Shown here: positions 9,745 through 18,399 of the stretch, one piece after another
How the letters are laid out: each line of letters starts with the position of its first letter
How positions within the stretch are numbered: the first letter of the stretch is position 1
DNA from: Kalymmatonema hyalinum WJT4-NPBG1
GTDB taxonomy: Bacteria > Cyanobacteriota > Cyanobacteriia > Cyanobacteriales > Nostocaceae
Assembly (NCBI GenBank): GCA_019359075.1
Contig: JAHHIB010000003.1
Coordinates: 62,001 to 126,000 of the forward strand
Direction of reading: 5' to 3'
DNA length: 64,000 nucleotides
Position numbers and translations under genes: made by a program
Notes under the pieces: model-generated
What the model saw: only the letters and a program-made list of their open reading frames with translations
What the model was told of the DNA's origin: nothing
Databases searched by the model: none

Positions 9745-9794
9745 CTCACTCCAGGGTAAATCTACCGCAACCTTTACCTATTAATAGGCGTGAG
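9745..9794 (+). promoter_or_regulatory. Leader hairpin masking the ribosome site, copy A
   Basis: Outer arms CTCACTCC (9745-9752) and GGCGTGAG (9787-9794) pair with one U-G wobble; inner arms AGGGTAAA (9753-9760) and TTTACCT (9773-9779) pair with one bulge. The right outer arm includes the purine stretch just before the ATG at 9799, so folding would hide the ribosome site. A second copy at 10644-10694 keeps the same pairing, which supports a selected RNA structure. I know of no described riboswitch with this form. Confidence 0.6.
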
Positions 9795-9798
9795 TTTA

Positions 9799-10605
9799 AT
9801 GACGACTAGATTTCAGGTTAGAAGAAAGATACGCAAAGCTTGTTCCAAAGCAAAGCATGTGACTTTGGAAACACTAAGCATGGGACAAACGAATGTCCCT
9901 CACAATACATCCAGACTGGGTTTACGCAAAAACAGTCTGGGGGTGGCAACACTAAATGTCTTTGGTGTTACCACTGCTCAAACGACTTCTCTCAAACAAA
10001 AGTTAGCACTCGCCACCACAGGAGCCTTATTTATCGCTCTAGGAACTGTAGCACCATCAATGGCAGCTAGCGTGCAGTATTCAGGCACTACTGTAGGTCA
10101 ACCCACATGGAATCGTCCCGTAGACAACGGTTCAAATGCTCCTACGAGCCTTAGTAGTATTGGTACTAATGTTTCATATAGTGTCCAAGAGTTCTCTGTT
10201 GACGCTAGTGGTTTGTACAACTTTCTGAGTGATGCTGTTTCTCGTACTTGGGATAACTATTTATTCCTGTACCAGAACAGCTTTAACCCAACGACTCCCC
10301 TGACTAACGCTGTCATAGGAAACGATGACTTTAATTTTATAGGTCGCTCTGCTTTCAATGATGTCTCCTTAACCGCAGGGAGGAGTTATTTTCTGGTCAC
10401 TACTGGATATACCAATGACAGCGCTGGCAGTTTTACCAACACCGTTTCAGGTTCTGGTAATATCACCCTAGGTTCGAGACCCCCCGCTTCTCAGCCTGTT
10501 CCCGAACCTCTGACTATATTAGGTTCATTAGCAGCAGGTAGTTTTGGTGTGGCTTTGCGTCGTAAATACAACAAGCAGGAACAAAAAGAAACTGCAAAAG
10601 TGTAG
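9799..10605 (+). CDS. PEP-CTERM sorting-signal protein, probable exosortase substrate
   Basis: A 268-residue exported protein. The C-terminus has the full PEP-CTERM tripartite tag: P-V-P-E-P, then the hydrophobic stretch L-T-I-L-G-S-L-A-A-G-S-F-G-V-A-L, then R-R-K. An exosortase cuts such tags. The export signal is unusually far in: about 55-60 residues precede the core (L-A-L-A-T-T-G-A-L-F-I-A-L-G) with A-M-A/A as cut site near residue 91. The ATG at 9799 is preferred to the GTG three codons earlier because copy B of the leader has ATG at the same place. The mature domain has a pre-peptidase C-terminal-like beta look. The exosortase gene follows at 10801. Confidence 0.87.
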   Translation: MTTRFQVRRKIRKACSKAKHVTLETLSMGQTNVPHNTSRLGLRKNSLGVATLNVFGVTTAQTTSLKQKLALATTGALFIALGTVAPSMAASVQYSGTTVGQPTWNRPVDNGSNAPTSLSSIGTNVSYSVQEFSVDASGLYNFLSDAVSRTWDNYLFLYQNSFNPTTPLTNAVIGNDDFNFIGRSAFNDVSLTAGRSYFLVTTGYTNDSAGSFTNTVSGSGNITLGSRPPASQPVPEPLTILGSLAAGSFGVALRRKYNKQEQKETAKV

Positions 10606-10643
10606 GAAATTTCACGTACAATTAATTTGAGATGCTAGCGAAT

Positions 10644-10694
10644 CTCACTCCAGGGTAAATCTACCATCAACCTTTACCTGCATTTAGGAGTGAG
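10644..10694 (+). promoter_or_regulatory. Leader hairpin masking the ribosome site, copy B
   Basis: Outer arms CTCACTCC (10644-10651) and GGAGTGAG (10687-10694) are perfectly complementary; inner arms AGGGTAAA and TTTACCT match copy A. The right arm contains GGAG, the ribosome site for the 28-codon reading frame starting at 10699. The change from C to A in the right arm relative to copy A turns a U-G into a U-A pair, so pairing is kept. Confidence 0.6.
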
Positions 10695-10698
10695 TCCA

Positions 10699-10785
10699 AT
10701 GACTAGATTTCAGATTAGAACAAAGTTACGCAAAGCTTGCTCTAAAGCAATATATATTGCCGTAGAAACATTTGGTATGAGGTAG
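10699..10785 (+). CDS. 28-residue reading frame copying the start of the PEP-CTERM gene
   Basis: It starts M-T-R-F-Q-I-R-T-K-L-R-K-A-C-S-K-A and stops at TAG, 15 bp before the exosortase ATG at 10801. It closely matches the first 26 or so residues of the PEP-CTERM protein at 9799 (M-T-T-R-F-Q-V-R-R-K-I-R-K-A-C-S-K-A), with most base changes conservative. Either it is the remains of a duplicated PEP-CTERM gene, or it now serves as a leader peptide whose translation feeds the exosortase gene. The basic composition fits no membrane or secretion signal. Confidence 0.5.
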   Translation: MTRFQIRTKLRKACSKAIYIAVETFGMR

Positions 10786-10800
10786 GGAAAAGCCAGTACT

Positions 10801-11664
10801 ATGAAAGCTTCCCACCTTACTCTAGGCTCACAATTAAAATATCCCCAATTTTGGCTATTAGGCATAGCAGCCGGCTACATTGCCATTCACCTGACTCTCG
10901 CCTGGAAAGCGGACAATTCCAGCCTTGTAGGTATGAGTTTTCTATTTTGGGCAGCTCTATCTTCTTTAATTTGGGAAAAGCGCCACAGTTTAAATCTAGA
11001 AAGTGGTATCTTTTCTAGCTTTTTTGGTCTATCACTCATTGCACTGTTACTTCTAAAAAGTCTATCCCTAACAAGTCTTGGTGGCTTCTTACATATCTCA
11101 CCAGCAATTTTTGCCTTTGGGCTGGCGCTGCTCGCGTCTGGCTTTAAAGGTTTGAAGCAATATAAAGGTGAATTGCTTGTCCTATTTTTTCTGGCTGTCC
11201 CTAAAATATTACCTTCATCACTAACTGATATATCTCCTTTAACTGCCAAGTTTGCAGGTTTCGCTCTTTGGTACACAGGTTTTCCCGTCACTCGAAATGG
11301 AATTCTTATTAGTCTCCCAACGGGAAGCGTAGAAGTTTATTCTGGCTGTTCAGGGATAGAACTTGTCTTTCAAATGCTGGGTTTAGCTCTACTTTTTCTC
11401 TTAATGTTCCCTCAAAAGGGGAAGAAAAAAATTCTTTTAGCGCTCATAGCAGCGATTTTAGGATTTGTTGTCAATGGGGTACGAGTTGCTCTAATGGCTA
11501 TTTTGGTAGCACAAGGGCAGCAGAAAGCATTTGTTTATTGGCATGAAGGAGATGGCTCACTAATATTTTCACTAGTTGCTGTCCTACTTTTTGGATTATT
11601 GTGCTGGTTTTTACTCGAGAAGGCTGAAATAAGAAATAAAGACGCCACGGAGTCATCAAAGTGA
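10801..11664 (+). CDS. Cyanoexosortase A, membrane transpeptidase-like
   Basis: A 287-residue polytopic inner-membrane enzyme expected to cleave PEP-CTERM tags and hand the protein on to a surface anchor. The exosortase catalytic set is present: Cys183 in Y-S-G-C-S-G-I-E, Arg228 in N-G-V-R-V-A, and His248 in Y-W-H-E-G-D-G. About eight hydrophobic helices surround them. The next gene overlaps its end by 4 bp (ATGA-type overlap), so they are translationally coupled. The PEP-CTERM gene upstream is the obvious local substrate, although exosortases usually serve many genes around the genome. Family call matches the cyanobacterial exosortase class CrtA (not the carotenoid gene of that name). Confidence 0.93.
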   Translation: MKASHLTLGSQLKYPQFWLLGIAAGYIAIHLTLAWKADNSSLVGMSFLFWAALSSLIWEKRHSLNLESGIFSSFFGLSLIALLLLKSLSLTSLGGFLHISPAIFAFGLALLASGFKGLKQYKGELLVLFFLAVPKILPSSLTDISPLTAKFAGFALWYTGFPVTRNGILISLPTGSVEVYSGCSGIELVFQMLGLALLFLLMFPQKGKKKILLALIAAILGFVVNGVRVALMAILVAQGQQKAFVYWHEGDGSLIFSLVAVLLFGLLCWFLLEKAEIRNKDATESSK

Positions 11665-12314
11665 TTGTATGGAAACAATTCCGCGTACCGCTTTTAGCTC
11701 TAACTTTTACTAGCGTTGTTTTGGCTTTGGGAAACATATTGTTGCTTCCCGCAAATGACAAAAGTACCGTAACTCCGTTTGTCTTCCCAGAACAAGTCCC
11801 GTTATCACAGTGGCGGCTTAGTATAAGTCCTCCCTTGCCAAAACCAACAAAGGAGCATTCCGAGCTCCTCGCTCAAAAGCACTATCGATATATTAAAAAC
11901 GACTGGTTTCTAGATATCGAAATGCGCTATTTAACAACTGGAAATGTCGTTAAGCTTCTTCAAAACTATACCTCCGTCACTTCTTCTGCTGAGGTGCGTC
12001 AGCAAAAAGGAGTGGGCTACTACGGTATTGGAGTTGACCAACAACGGGCTTATCTTAGTGCTTGTATTAATTTTCAAGGTGGCACTACATTTACTCAAGA
12101 ACAGTTTGACCAAAACCAGTATTTCTCTGACTTGCACCCTCAACGGCTCCTATCTTGGCTAAAAGGTCAGGAAGGTCTCAAAGACAGGCGCTGTCTTTGG
12201 GCACATTTATCAGTTCCCTTAAAGAATTCTTCCCCTGAAGCTGCTTACCAAGTTTTAGAAAAAGCTTGGTTCTCTTGGTATCAGTGGTGGCAACCTCGCT
12301 TTCCTAAGTCCTAA
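11661..12314 (+). CDS. Cyanoexosortase A system-associated protein
   Basis: A 217-residue protein with one N-terminal membrane segment (about residues 9-30) and a soluble extracytoplasmic part. It matches the pattern of the EpsI-like or cyanosortase-associated proteins always found directly after cyanoexosortase A. The GTG start at 11661 overlaps the exosortase stop. Its partner role is not biochemically defined; it is thought to assist sorting. The Trp- and Tyr-rich C-terminal end (W-F-S-W-Y-Q-W-W-Q-P-R-F) is notable. Confidence 0.88.
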   Translation: MIVWKQFRVPLLALTFTSVVLALGNILLLPANDKSTVTPFVFPEQVPLSQWRLSISPPLPKPTKEHSELLAQKHYRYIKNDWFLDIEMRYLTTGNVVKLLQNYTSVTSSAEVRQQKGVGYYGIGVDQQRAYLSACINFQGGTTFTQEQFDQNQYFSDLHPQRLLSWLKGQEGLKDRRCLWAHLSVPLKNSSPEAAYQVLEKAWFSWYQWWQPRFPKS

Positions 12315-12351
12315 AATATCATCATTTTTTCTCTAAAATTCTATAAGCAAA

Positions 12352-13068
12352 ATGACAAAATCAAGTGGCGATAAATTCAACCCTATAGTTCAAGAATTAC
12401 AAGATTTTGCCTTCAGCCAGCAAAGCTCAATGACAATACTGCGAGTGTTGGGATACGGTCTGTTGTTATTGGCATTATTCGATATCATTGAGATGTTTAT
12501 CCCGCCCAACTTTATGAATCCTGCTTGGGAATTTCAAACAATAGGGGCGCTCGTTGAAAGGGTACCAGTACCTTTAATTGGGCTAGTGCTAGTGTTTTTT
12601 GGAGAACGGTATTCAAGAACAAAATGGGAAATTCCTATTTTAAAGATTTTATCTTGGTTGACTTTAGTATTTGGAATATTGTTTTTTCTTCTGATACCTT
12701 TAGGACTGACTAACACCATTCGGTTAAATACTCAAAGTACAGCTCAAATTCAAACTGTATCTACTCAACAAGCTTCTCAGGCTGAACAATTGGAACAGCA
12801 GGTGAGTAAAGCCTCACCTGAACAAATAAGTAAGTTTTTGAAGACCCAAGGTCGTAAAATAGATGGCAAAAGTCCTGATGAATTAAAAAATCAACTTTTA
12901 TCAGAAGTCTCGCAAGCTAAGAAACAGATCAAGACTCAAGCAGAAGCAACTCAATCCCTTCGAGGTCTAAACTTGATTAAGACTTCTGCAAAATGGAATC
13001 TTGGTGCTTTGGTCGCAGGGACTTTGTTTATCTTGATTTGGAAGGGAACGCGTTGGGCGAGAAACTGA
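12352..13068 (+). CDS. HpsJ-like membrane protein, exosortase A-associated
   Basis: A 238-residue protein with three N-terminal membrane helices (about 30-50, 75-90 and 100-122), a long helical Gln-rich and Lys-rich extracytoplasmic or cytoplasmic coil (residues about 128-205), and a last helix (about 214-232). This layout and the start sequence match the HpsJ family, first named in a hormogonium polysaccharide locus, members of which accompany cyanoexosortases. It follows the associated protein by 37 bp on the same strand, so it likely belongs to the same operon. Its role in sorting or polysaccharide export is inferred. Confidence 0.8.
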   Translation: MTKSSGDKFNPIVQELQDFAFSQQSSMTILRVLGYGLLLLALFDIIEMFIPPNFMNPAWEFQTIGALVERVPVPLIGLVLVFFGERYSRTKWEIPILKILSWLTLVFGILFFLLIPLGLTNTIRLNTQSTAQIQTVSTQQASQAEQLEQQVSKASPEQISKFLKTQGRKIDGKSPDELKNQLLSEVSQAKKQIKTQAEATQSLRGLNLIKTSAKWNLGALVAGTLFILIWKGTRWARN

Positions 13069-13094
13069 ACATAAGTATTGTGCTAATACATAAG

Positions 13095-13122
13095 GTAGGG
13101 GCACAGCATACTGTGCCCCTAC
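13095..13122. terminator. Bidirectional hairpin between convergent genes
   Basis: Twelve-bp perfect arms GTAGGGGCACAG and CTGTGCCCCTAC around CATA, lying between the convergent HpsJ-like and rpe genes. It can serve as a terminator for both strands, although this sequence is also a frequent dispersed palindrome in cyanobacteria. Confidence 0.7.
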
Positions 13123-13157
13123 AAACTTTTCTTGCATTCAACTGAAAACAGGTATAT

Positions 13158-13865
13158 TTAAGCTGTTGCTAGTTGCGGAGTAGGACGCTTGCTGTTGCGA
13201 ATACCCTCTATTGCTTCAGCATAATCCTTAGCCTTAAACACAGCTGAACCAGCAACGATCGCATTTGCCCCAGCTTCCAAAACCTGCCAGGTATTATTTG
13301 CCTTAAGTCCCCCATCCACTTCAATCCAAGGATCAAGACCGCGTTCATCGCACATTTGACGCAGCTTGCGGATTTTTGGCACGACTTCGGGGATAAAACT
13401 TTGACCGCCAAAACCGGGGTTGACGCTCATAATCAACACCAAGTCACACAGTTCCAGCACATAGTCAATCAGCTCCAGCGGGCTACCGGGGTTAAGTACC
13501 ACTCCCGCTTTTTTACCAAGCTCTTTGATTTGCCCTAACGTGCGATGTAAGTGGGGGGAAGCATTGTGTTCGGCATGAACATAAATGTGATCTGCCCCTG
13601 CCTTAGCAAAATCCTCAACGTACTTTTCTGGCTCTACAATCATCAAGTGGACGTCCAGAGGTTTTTGCGTCACTGGACGAATCGCCTCCACAACCAAAGG
13701 ACCTATTGTAATATTAGGTACAAAACGACCGTCCATTACATCTATATGAATCCAATCTGCGCCAGCCTGATCTACAGCACGCACTTCGTCTCCTAGACGA
13801 CTAAAATCTGCTGATAGGATGGATGGAGCTATTACAATGGGCTTTTTAGATTGCGTTTGGGTCAT
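13158..13865 (-). CDS. rpe: Ribulose-phosphate 3-epimerase
   Basis: Interconverts ribulose 5-phosphate and xylulose 5-phosphate in the Calvin cycle and pentose phosphate pathway. The 235-residue TIM barrel shows all signatures: [11 protein letters not shown], the metal-binding [18 protein letters not shown], the phosphate loop [10 protein letters not shown], and E-V-D-G-G-L. The ATG at 13865 gives a start typical of cyanobacterial Rpe. It is divergent from the subtilase gene with 77 bp between. Confidence 0.98.
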   Translation of the reverse strand: MTQTQSKKPIVIAPSILSADFSRLGDEVRAVDQAGADWIHIDVMDGRFVPNITIGPLVVEAIRPVTQKPLDVHLMIVEPEKYVEDFAKAGADHIYVHAEHNASPHLHRTLGQIKELGKKAGVVLNPGSPLELIDYVLELCDLVLIMSVNPGFGGQSFIPEVVPKIRKLRQMCDERGLDPWIEVDGGLKANNTWQVLEAGANAIVAGSAVFKAKDYAEAIEGIRNSKRPTPQLATA

Positions 13866-13942
13866 GGCTCGTGGGTTCTAAGCGTCCTCGTCTGTAAGTA
13901 TTTTAACAAAACTTGAGCAAGCGCTCATCTGTTAACTGAACT

Positions 13943-15532
13943 ATGCCGAACAAACAAACTTGGATAATTTGGGGATTCAGTGCTTGCTGCTTAAGTGCGC
14001 CAGTACTTGCTGCTGTAGAATCTCCTTTTGCAACCAACGGTATTGATGCTCTCAGATTACACCAACTTCCATATAATTTAATTGGTCGCAAGATTGCCAT
14101 TGGTCAGGTAGAGATTGGGCGTCCGGGTAAGTTCGGGTTGGATAAAGCAGTCTCTAAAAATCGCGCAGTCTCCTTAGCAGGAGCGTTCCTCCGCAATGCA
14201 CCTGCTAAGTCAAATATGGGTGTTGACCCCCACGCCTACAATGTAGCTAGTATCATGGTCAGTACAGATAAAGGCTTTCGTGGAATTGCCCCAGGAGCAA
14301 GGCTGTATTCGTCTGCTGTGGGTGGTGGTAGAAGCTTAGGTCAGCCACAGGAGTGTTTGTCTGCGCAACATATAGCGCTACAAAATGGGGGAGATGTCCG
14401 CGCAATTAACTTTAGCTTTGGTGAACCTTTAAGCCGTGATCCACGACCAGAAGCTGTTTTAGATGGCAACGCTTTACTCACTTTATGTATTGACTGGTCT
14501 ACTCGCGTTCACAATAGTTTATATGTCATTGCTGGCAATCAGGGAAAAGGCGGCATTCCCATACCTACTGATAATTTTAATGGATTGAACGTGGCTTTTT
14601 CATCGCGTCGCGGAGGAATTTTTAATAAAGTTGACGTTTCTAATTTGGCTGCTGTGAGTGAACTAATGATGATGCGGCTTGCAGGAAAGGAGATTAATCT
14701 TGGTCCGCGTCGTGCTATTGGTCTAGTTGCTCCTGGAAATAACATTCCTTTGCTCAATCCTGATGGGAAAAATAACAAAGTCACGGGTACGAGTTTTGCA
14801 TCACCTCAGGTAACAGCTACAGTAGCCTTATTGCAGGAGTTCGGTGACAGACAACTGCGCGCAAAACAACGCAACTGGAGCATAGATTCTCGCAGACATG
14901 AAGTGATGAAAGCTGTACTGCTGAATTCCGCAGACAAAGTCCAAGATAATGGCGATGGTTTGCGTTTAGGAATGACGCGATCGCTGATTGATAAACAAAA
15001 TCAAGACTGGCTGGCTTCTGATGCATACAAAGACCCAAAAATTCCCTTAGATGCCCAAATGGGAGCTGGTCATTTGAACGCGTTTCGTGCTTACCAACAA
15101 TTTAGCGCTCTTCAATGGAATCCAGCGCAAACTGTACCAGCCATTGGCTGGGATTATCGCACAGCCAATGCAGAGGAATCTATAGAATATGAGCTAGCAA
15201 AACCTTTAAAGCAGGGGAGTTTTGTTTCTATCTCCTTAGCTTGGGATAGATTAGTAGAACTCAATGACAAGAATAAAAATGGTCAGTTTGATGCAGGAGA
15301 AAATTTTCGCGATCGCGGCTTAAATAACCTCAACCTTTATCTAGTCAAAGCTGATGATAATGGAAATGCTAACGCTATATGTTCCTCAATGAGTCAAGTT
15401 GATAGTGTAGAACATATTTTCTGTCCCGTTCCTGCTACTGGCAATTACAAAATCCGTGTTCAATTTCAAAAGAAGGTCAACGAAGCAACTCAACCTTATG
15501 CTTTAGCTTGGTGGACTATACCTGTGAAGTAG
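13943..15532 (+). CDS. Exported subtilisin-like (S8) peptidase with altered Asp position
   Basis: A 529-residue protein with an N-terminal signal (W-I-I-W-G-F-S-A-C-C-L-S-A-P-V-L-A-A). The nucleophile is clear, Ser284 in G-T-S-F-A-S-P-Q-V; the oxyanion Asn is Asn199 in A-G-N-Q-G; the His is probably His97 in D-P-H-A-Y-N-V-A-S. At the place where S8 enzymes have Asp (usually D-T/S-G), this one reads Q-V-E-I-G-R-P-G, with Glu57. The C-terminal 130 residues look like a beta-sandwich, with D-x-N-x-N-G-x-x-D (D-K-N-K-N-G-Q-F-D), a calcium-loop-like stretch. Either the triad uses Glu or the enzyme is weak. A serpin gene follows on the same strand. Confidence 0.85.
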   Translation: MPNKQTWIIWGFSACCLSAPVLAAVESPFATNGIDALRLHQLPYNLIGRKIAIGQVEIGRPGKFGLDKAVSKNRAVSLAGAFLRNAPAKSNMGVDPHAYNVASIMVSTDKGFRGIAPGARLYSSAVGGGRSLGQPQECLSAQHIALQNGGDVRAINFSFGEPLSRDPRPEAVLDGNALLTLCIDWSTRVHNSLYVIAGNQGKGGIPIPTDNFNGLNVAFSSRRGGIFNKVDVSNLAAVSELMMMRLAGKEINLGPRRAIGLVAPGNNIPLLNPDGKNNKVTGTSFASPQVTATVALLQEFGDRQLRAKQRNWSIDSRRHEVMKAVLLNSADKVQDNGDGLRLGMTRSLIDKQNQDWLASDAYKDPKIPLDAQMGAGHLNAFRAYQQFSALQWNPAQTVPAIGWDYRTANAEESIEYELAKPLKQGSFVSISLAWDRLVELNDKNKNGQFDAGENFRDRGLNNLNLYLVKADDNGNANAICSSMSQVDSVEHIFCPVPATGNYKIRVQFQKKVNEATQPYALAWWTIPVK

Positions 15533-15830
15533 GAGATGAGGGAGTGAGGGAGTGAGTGAGAAAGATGTATTTAACAATTATTTAGGAACAATTATCCTTA
15601 AGTAAATTGAGATTTCTTCTTTGATATTTTTGATATTACGGAGGTGCGCGATCACCAGTTCTCAACCCAATTTAGTTATTAATACTTATTGACTAATCAT
15701 CCTGAACAGCTGTTACCCAAAGAAAATCAAAAACTGTACAATCACTGTTGCCAAAACTGTAACGGCTCAGAGATTATGTCACCTAAGATGCCATAGTCAA
15801 AACACAGACTCTGGCGATAATGGTGGTAAA

Positions 15831-17159
15831 ATGAAGCAGAAATTCAGCAATGCTCGGGAAAAGTTCCTGCAAAGACGTTACGGTGTTCGTTTGGGGAGAC
15901 GTTACGTTTTGGCTGCTGCTAGCGTTGTGCTTATGGGTGTCATAGGATGCTCTCAAGTTAATACTAGCACGAGTGCGTTTGCCCAATCACGTCTACCTCG
16001 CTCAGAATCTCCTATATCAAAACCAGCATCAAATCCTGATAGTAAACTTATTGCTGCCAACACCAAATTTGGCTTTAAACTGTTTTCGGAAGTTTTGGAA
16101 AAAGACCCAGGCAATAACATTTTTATTTCACCTTCTAGTGTAGCAATTGCCCTTGCCATGACTTACAACGGTGCGAGTGGCAGTACAAAAGAAGCAATGA
16201 CTAAAACGCTCGAGTTACAGGGGTTGAGCTTGGAACAAATCAACTCCTCTAACGCGGCGCTGAAAAAATTACTAGAAAACCCAGACCCGAAAGTGCAACT
16301 CACAATTGCTAATTCGCTTTGGGCAAACAAAGACACCAGCTTTAAACCAGATTTCTTGCAAAGAAATAAAGATTTTTACACAGCGAAGGTTACCAATTTA
16401 AACTTTACAGATCCAGGTGCGATTGGCATCATCAATAATTGGGTTAATGAGAATACACGCGGAAAAATCAACAAAATAGTTGAAAAAATAGAACCCGATC
16501 AAGTGTTATTTCTCATCAACGCCATCTATTTTAAAGGTAGCTGGACAAATGAATTCGACAAACAGCAAACAGCAGAATACCCATTTTACCTATCGTCAGG
16601 TAAGCAGAAACAACACCCGATGATGTCACAATCAGATGACTATAGATACTATGACAATGAACAATTTCAGGCAGTCAGTTTACCTTACGGTCAAGATGGT
16701 AAGATTAGCTTTTATATTTTCTTGCCGAAACAGAACTCTAGCCTAAAAAGCTTTTATCAAAACCTGAATGCAGAGAACTGGGAAAATTGGATGACTCAGT
16801 TCAGCAAACGGGAGGGATTAGTTCGCTTGCCTCGCTTTAAAATGGACTATGACGTGACGCTGAATAATGCTCTAACAGGTTTAGGTATGGGTGAAGCTTT
16901 CAGCAACAAAGCCAATTTTTCGCTCATGGGTAAAAATTTAAAAATGAGCGAGGTCAAGCATAAAACTTTTGTTGAGGTTAATGAAGAAGGTACAGAAGCT
17001 GCTGCTGCCACTTCCGTGGGAATTGTACCATTGTCAGCTCAAGTACCAACACAAGAGCCATTCCGAATGATTGTTGACCGTCCTTTCTTCTGTGCGATTC
17101 GGGATAATCAGACAGGAAGCCTTTTGTTTATGGGTTCAATTGTGGAGCCACAGTCTTAG
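15831..17159 (+). CDS. Serpin, probable lipoprotein protease inhibitor
   Basis: A 442-residue serpin. The N-terminus has a basic stretch and a lipobox-like G-V-I-G-C near residue 40, so the inhibitor is probably tethered outside the inner membrane. The inhibitory hinge is intact: E-E-G-T-E-A-A-A-A-T-S (small residues from P12 to P9), and counting from it gives Leu-Ser as P1-P1', suiting a chymotrypsin-like or subtilisin-like target. Conserved serpin blocks N-I-F-I-S-P-S-S-V, I-N-A-I-Y-F-K-G-S-W, F-x-V-N-E-E-G and D-R-P-F-F are present. It lies 298 bp after an exported subtilase, a possible target or partner, but no shared operon is shown. Confidence 0.93.
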   Translation: MKQKFSNAREKFLQRRYGVRLGRRYVLAAASVVLMGVIGCSQVNTSTSAFAQSRLPRSESPISKPASNPDSKLIAANTKFGFKLFSEVLEKDPGNNIFISPSSVAIALAMTYNGASGSTKEAMTKTLELQGLSLEQINSSNAALKKLLENPDPKVQLTIANSLWANKDTSFKPDFLQRNKDFYTAKVTNLNFTDPGAIGIINNWVNENTRGKINKIVEKIEPDQVLFLINAIYFKGSWTNEFDKQQTAEYPFYLSSGKQKQHPMMSQSDDYRYYDNEQFQAVSLPYGQDGKISFYIFLPKQNSSLKSFYQNLNAENWENWMTQFSKREGLVRLPRFKMDYDVTLNNALTGLGMGEAFSNKANFSLMGKNLKMSEVKHKTFVEVNEEGTEAAAATSVGIVPLSAQVPTQEPFRMIVDRPFFCAIRDNQTGSLLFMGSIVEPQS

Positions 17160-18399
17160 AAGGATTGATATCAGAACGGTTAGCTTGAACATTTGGAGCC
17201 GATGCTTCTGCAACAACGGGTGCAGCTACCTCAACCGAATGAGCTTCTGAGCGCGTCAGATTATCCCCAGATGTGTCATCAGTTTGGGTGTTATAAGAAG
17301 ATTCTCCACTGCCTTCAGAAACCACCTCCACGTTATGACTGGAAGCAGAAGGACGCAAAGCACTTAAAGCAGTCTTAATAACAACAGCGCTGGGTACCGC
17401 CACAATGACACCCAAAAGCCCCCCAACTCTCGCGCCTGTCAAAACCGAGATTAGTGCCCAAACGGGGTTTAAACCCGTAAAAGTCCCTAAAATGCGGGGA
17501 CCAAGAATGTTTTCCAGAATTTGCTGCACAATAACGGCGGCAATTAACATCCTTGCCCCCGTCCAAACATCTTGTAATGCTACGAGTAAGGTCGTTGTGG
17601 CAATACCTACAGTTCCTCCATACGGAACGAGAGCCATGATGCCAATAGTTAAGCCAAAGAGCAGACCAAATGGGACTTTCAGCCACAAAAAGGTGGTAAT
17701 CAGGGCTGACGCCATACAGGTAGATAAAATGAGCTGGGTGATGAAGAAATTTTGAAAGCTCAGGCGTATTGTTTGAGAAAAAGGCTCGCGAAATTTGCTC
17801 GGTAGCCAATCTACTAAACTCTGCCAAAGTTCATCTCCATGCTGTAAGAGAAAGAAAGTCAAGACCATTGTCAAAACAAAGTCCAGCAGGCTGGTGAATG
17901 TAACAACTGCCAGATTCAAAACTTGTCCGGCGATCGCCTGCAACTGTCCCTTGACACGGTCGTTAATTTGTACTACTAAAGCATCAAGGTTAATCGGTAA
18001 GCCAAAGCTTTCTGCTTTCTCGTTGAGCATCATCAACTGCGATCGCCCAGAATCAATTAACTCTGGAATCCGAGCCACCAGTTGCTGAGCTTGGGTGAGA
18101 GCGAGCGGGAACAGAGTGACACCCAACGCCAGTAAAATCGATAAAGCGAGTAAAAAGACTAAGATAGCAACTTGCTCTCGCTTGGCACCATGACGCACCA
18201 TCCAACTTACTGGGTAGTTGAGCAGAAACGCTAGTACTGACGCTCCGACTAGAATGACAATTAATGAATGGAAGTAATGAAAAATTGCTGAAATCGCCCA
18301 ACCATTGAGCACTAGCAGTGGAGCGAACAGAGCGATCGCCAAAAATCGTGCTAGGGGTGTGAGTGTTTGCCACCAGTTTAAGAGCTTGCGTGTCTGCAT
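17128..18399 (-). CDS. AI-2E-family transporter / PerM-like permease
   Basis: A 423-residue membrane protein with about eight helices: an N-terminal pair (20-80), a long amphipathic central segment (about 90-160), and the conserved C-terminal group with P-Y-G-G-T, a family hallmark, and G-P-R-I-L-G. The family includes proteins moving autoinducer-2, sodium/proton antiporters and unknowns, so the substrate is open. The last 90 residues are polar and low-complexity, and the gene's 3' end overlaps the 3' end of the convergent serpin gene by 32 bp. Confidence 0.9.
   Translation of the reverse strand: MQTRKLLNWWQTLTPLARFLAIALFAPLLVLNGWAISAIFHYFHSLIVILVGASVLAFLLNYPVSWMVRHGAKREQVAILVFLLALSILLALGVTLFPLALTQAQQLVARIPELIDSGRSQLMMLNEKAESFGLPINLDALVVQINDRVKGQLQAIAGQVLNLAVVTFTSLLDFVLTMVLTFFLLQHGDELWQSLVDWLPSKFREPFSQTIRLSFQNFFITQLILSTCMASALITTFLWLKVPFGLLFGLTIGIMALVPYGGTVGIATTTLLVALQDVWTGARMLIAAVIVQQILENILGPRILGTFTGLNPVWALISVLTGARVGGLLGVIVAVPSAVVIKTALSALRPSASSHNVEVVSEGSGESSYNTQTDDTSGDNLTRSEAHSVEVAAPVVAEASAPNVQANRSDINPSKTVAPQLNP

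Noticed and set aside
17375-17827. 150-codon frame within the AI-2E-like gene
   Set aside because: Out-of-frame reading of conserved transporter codons.
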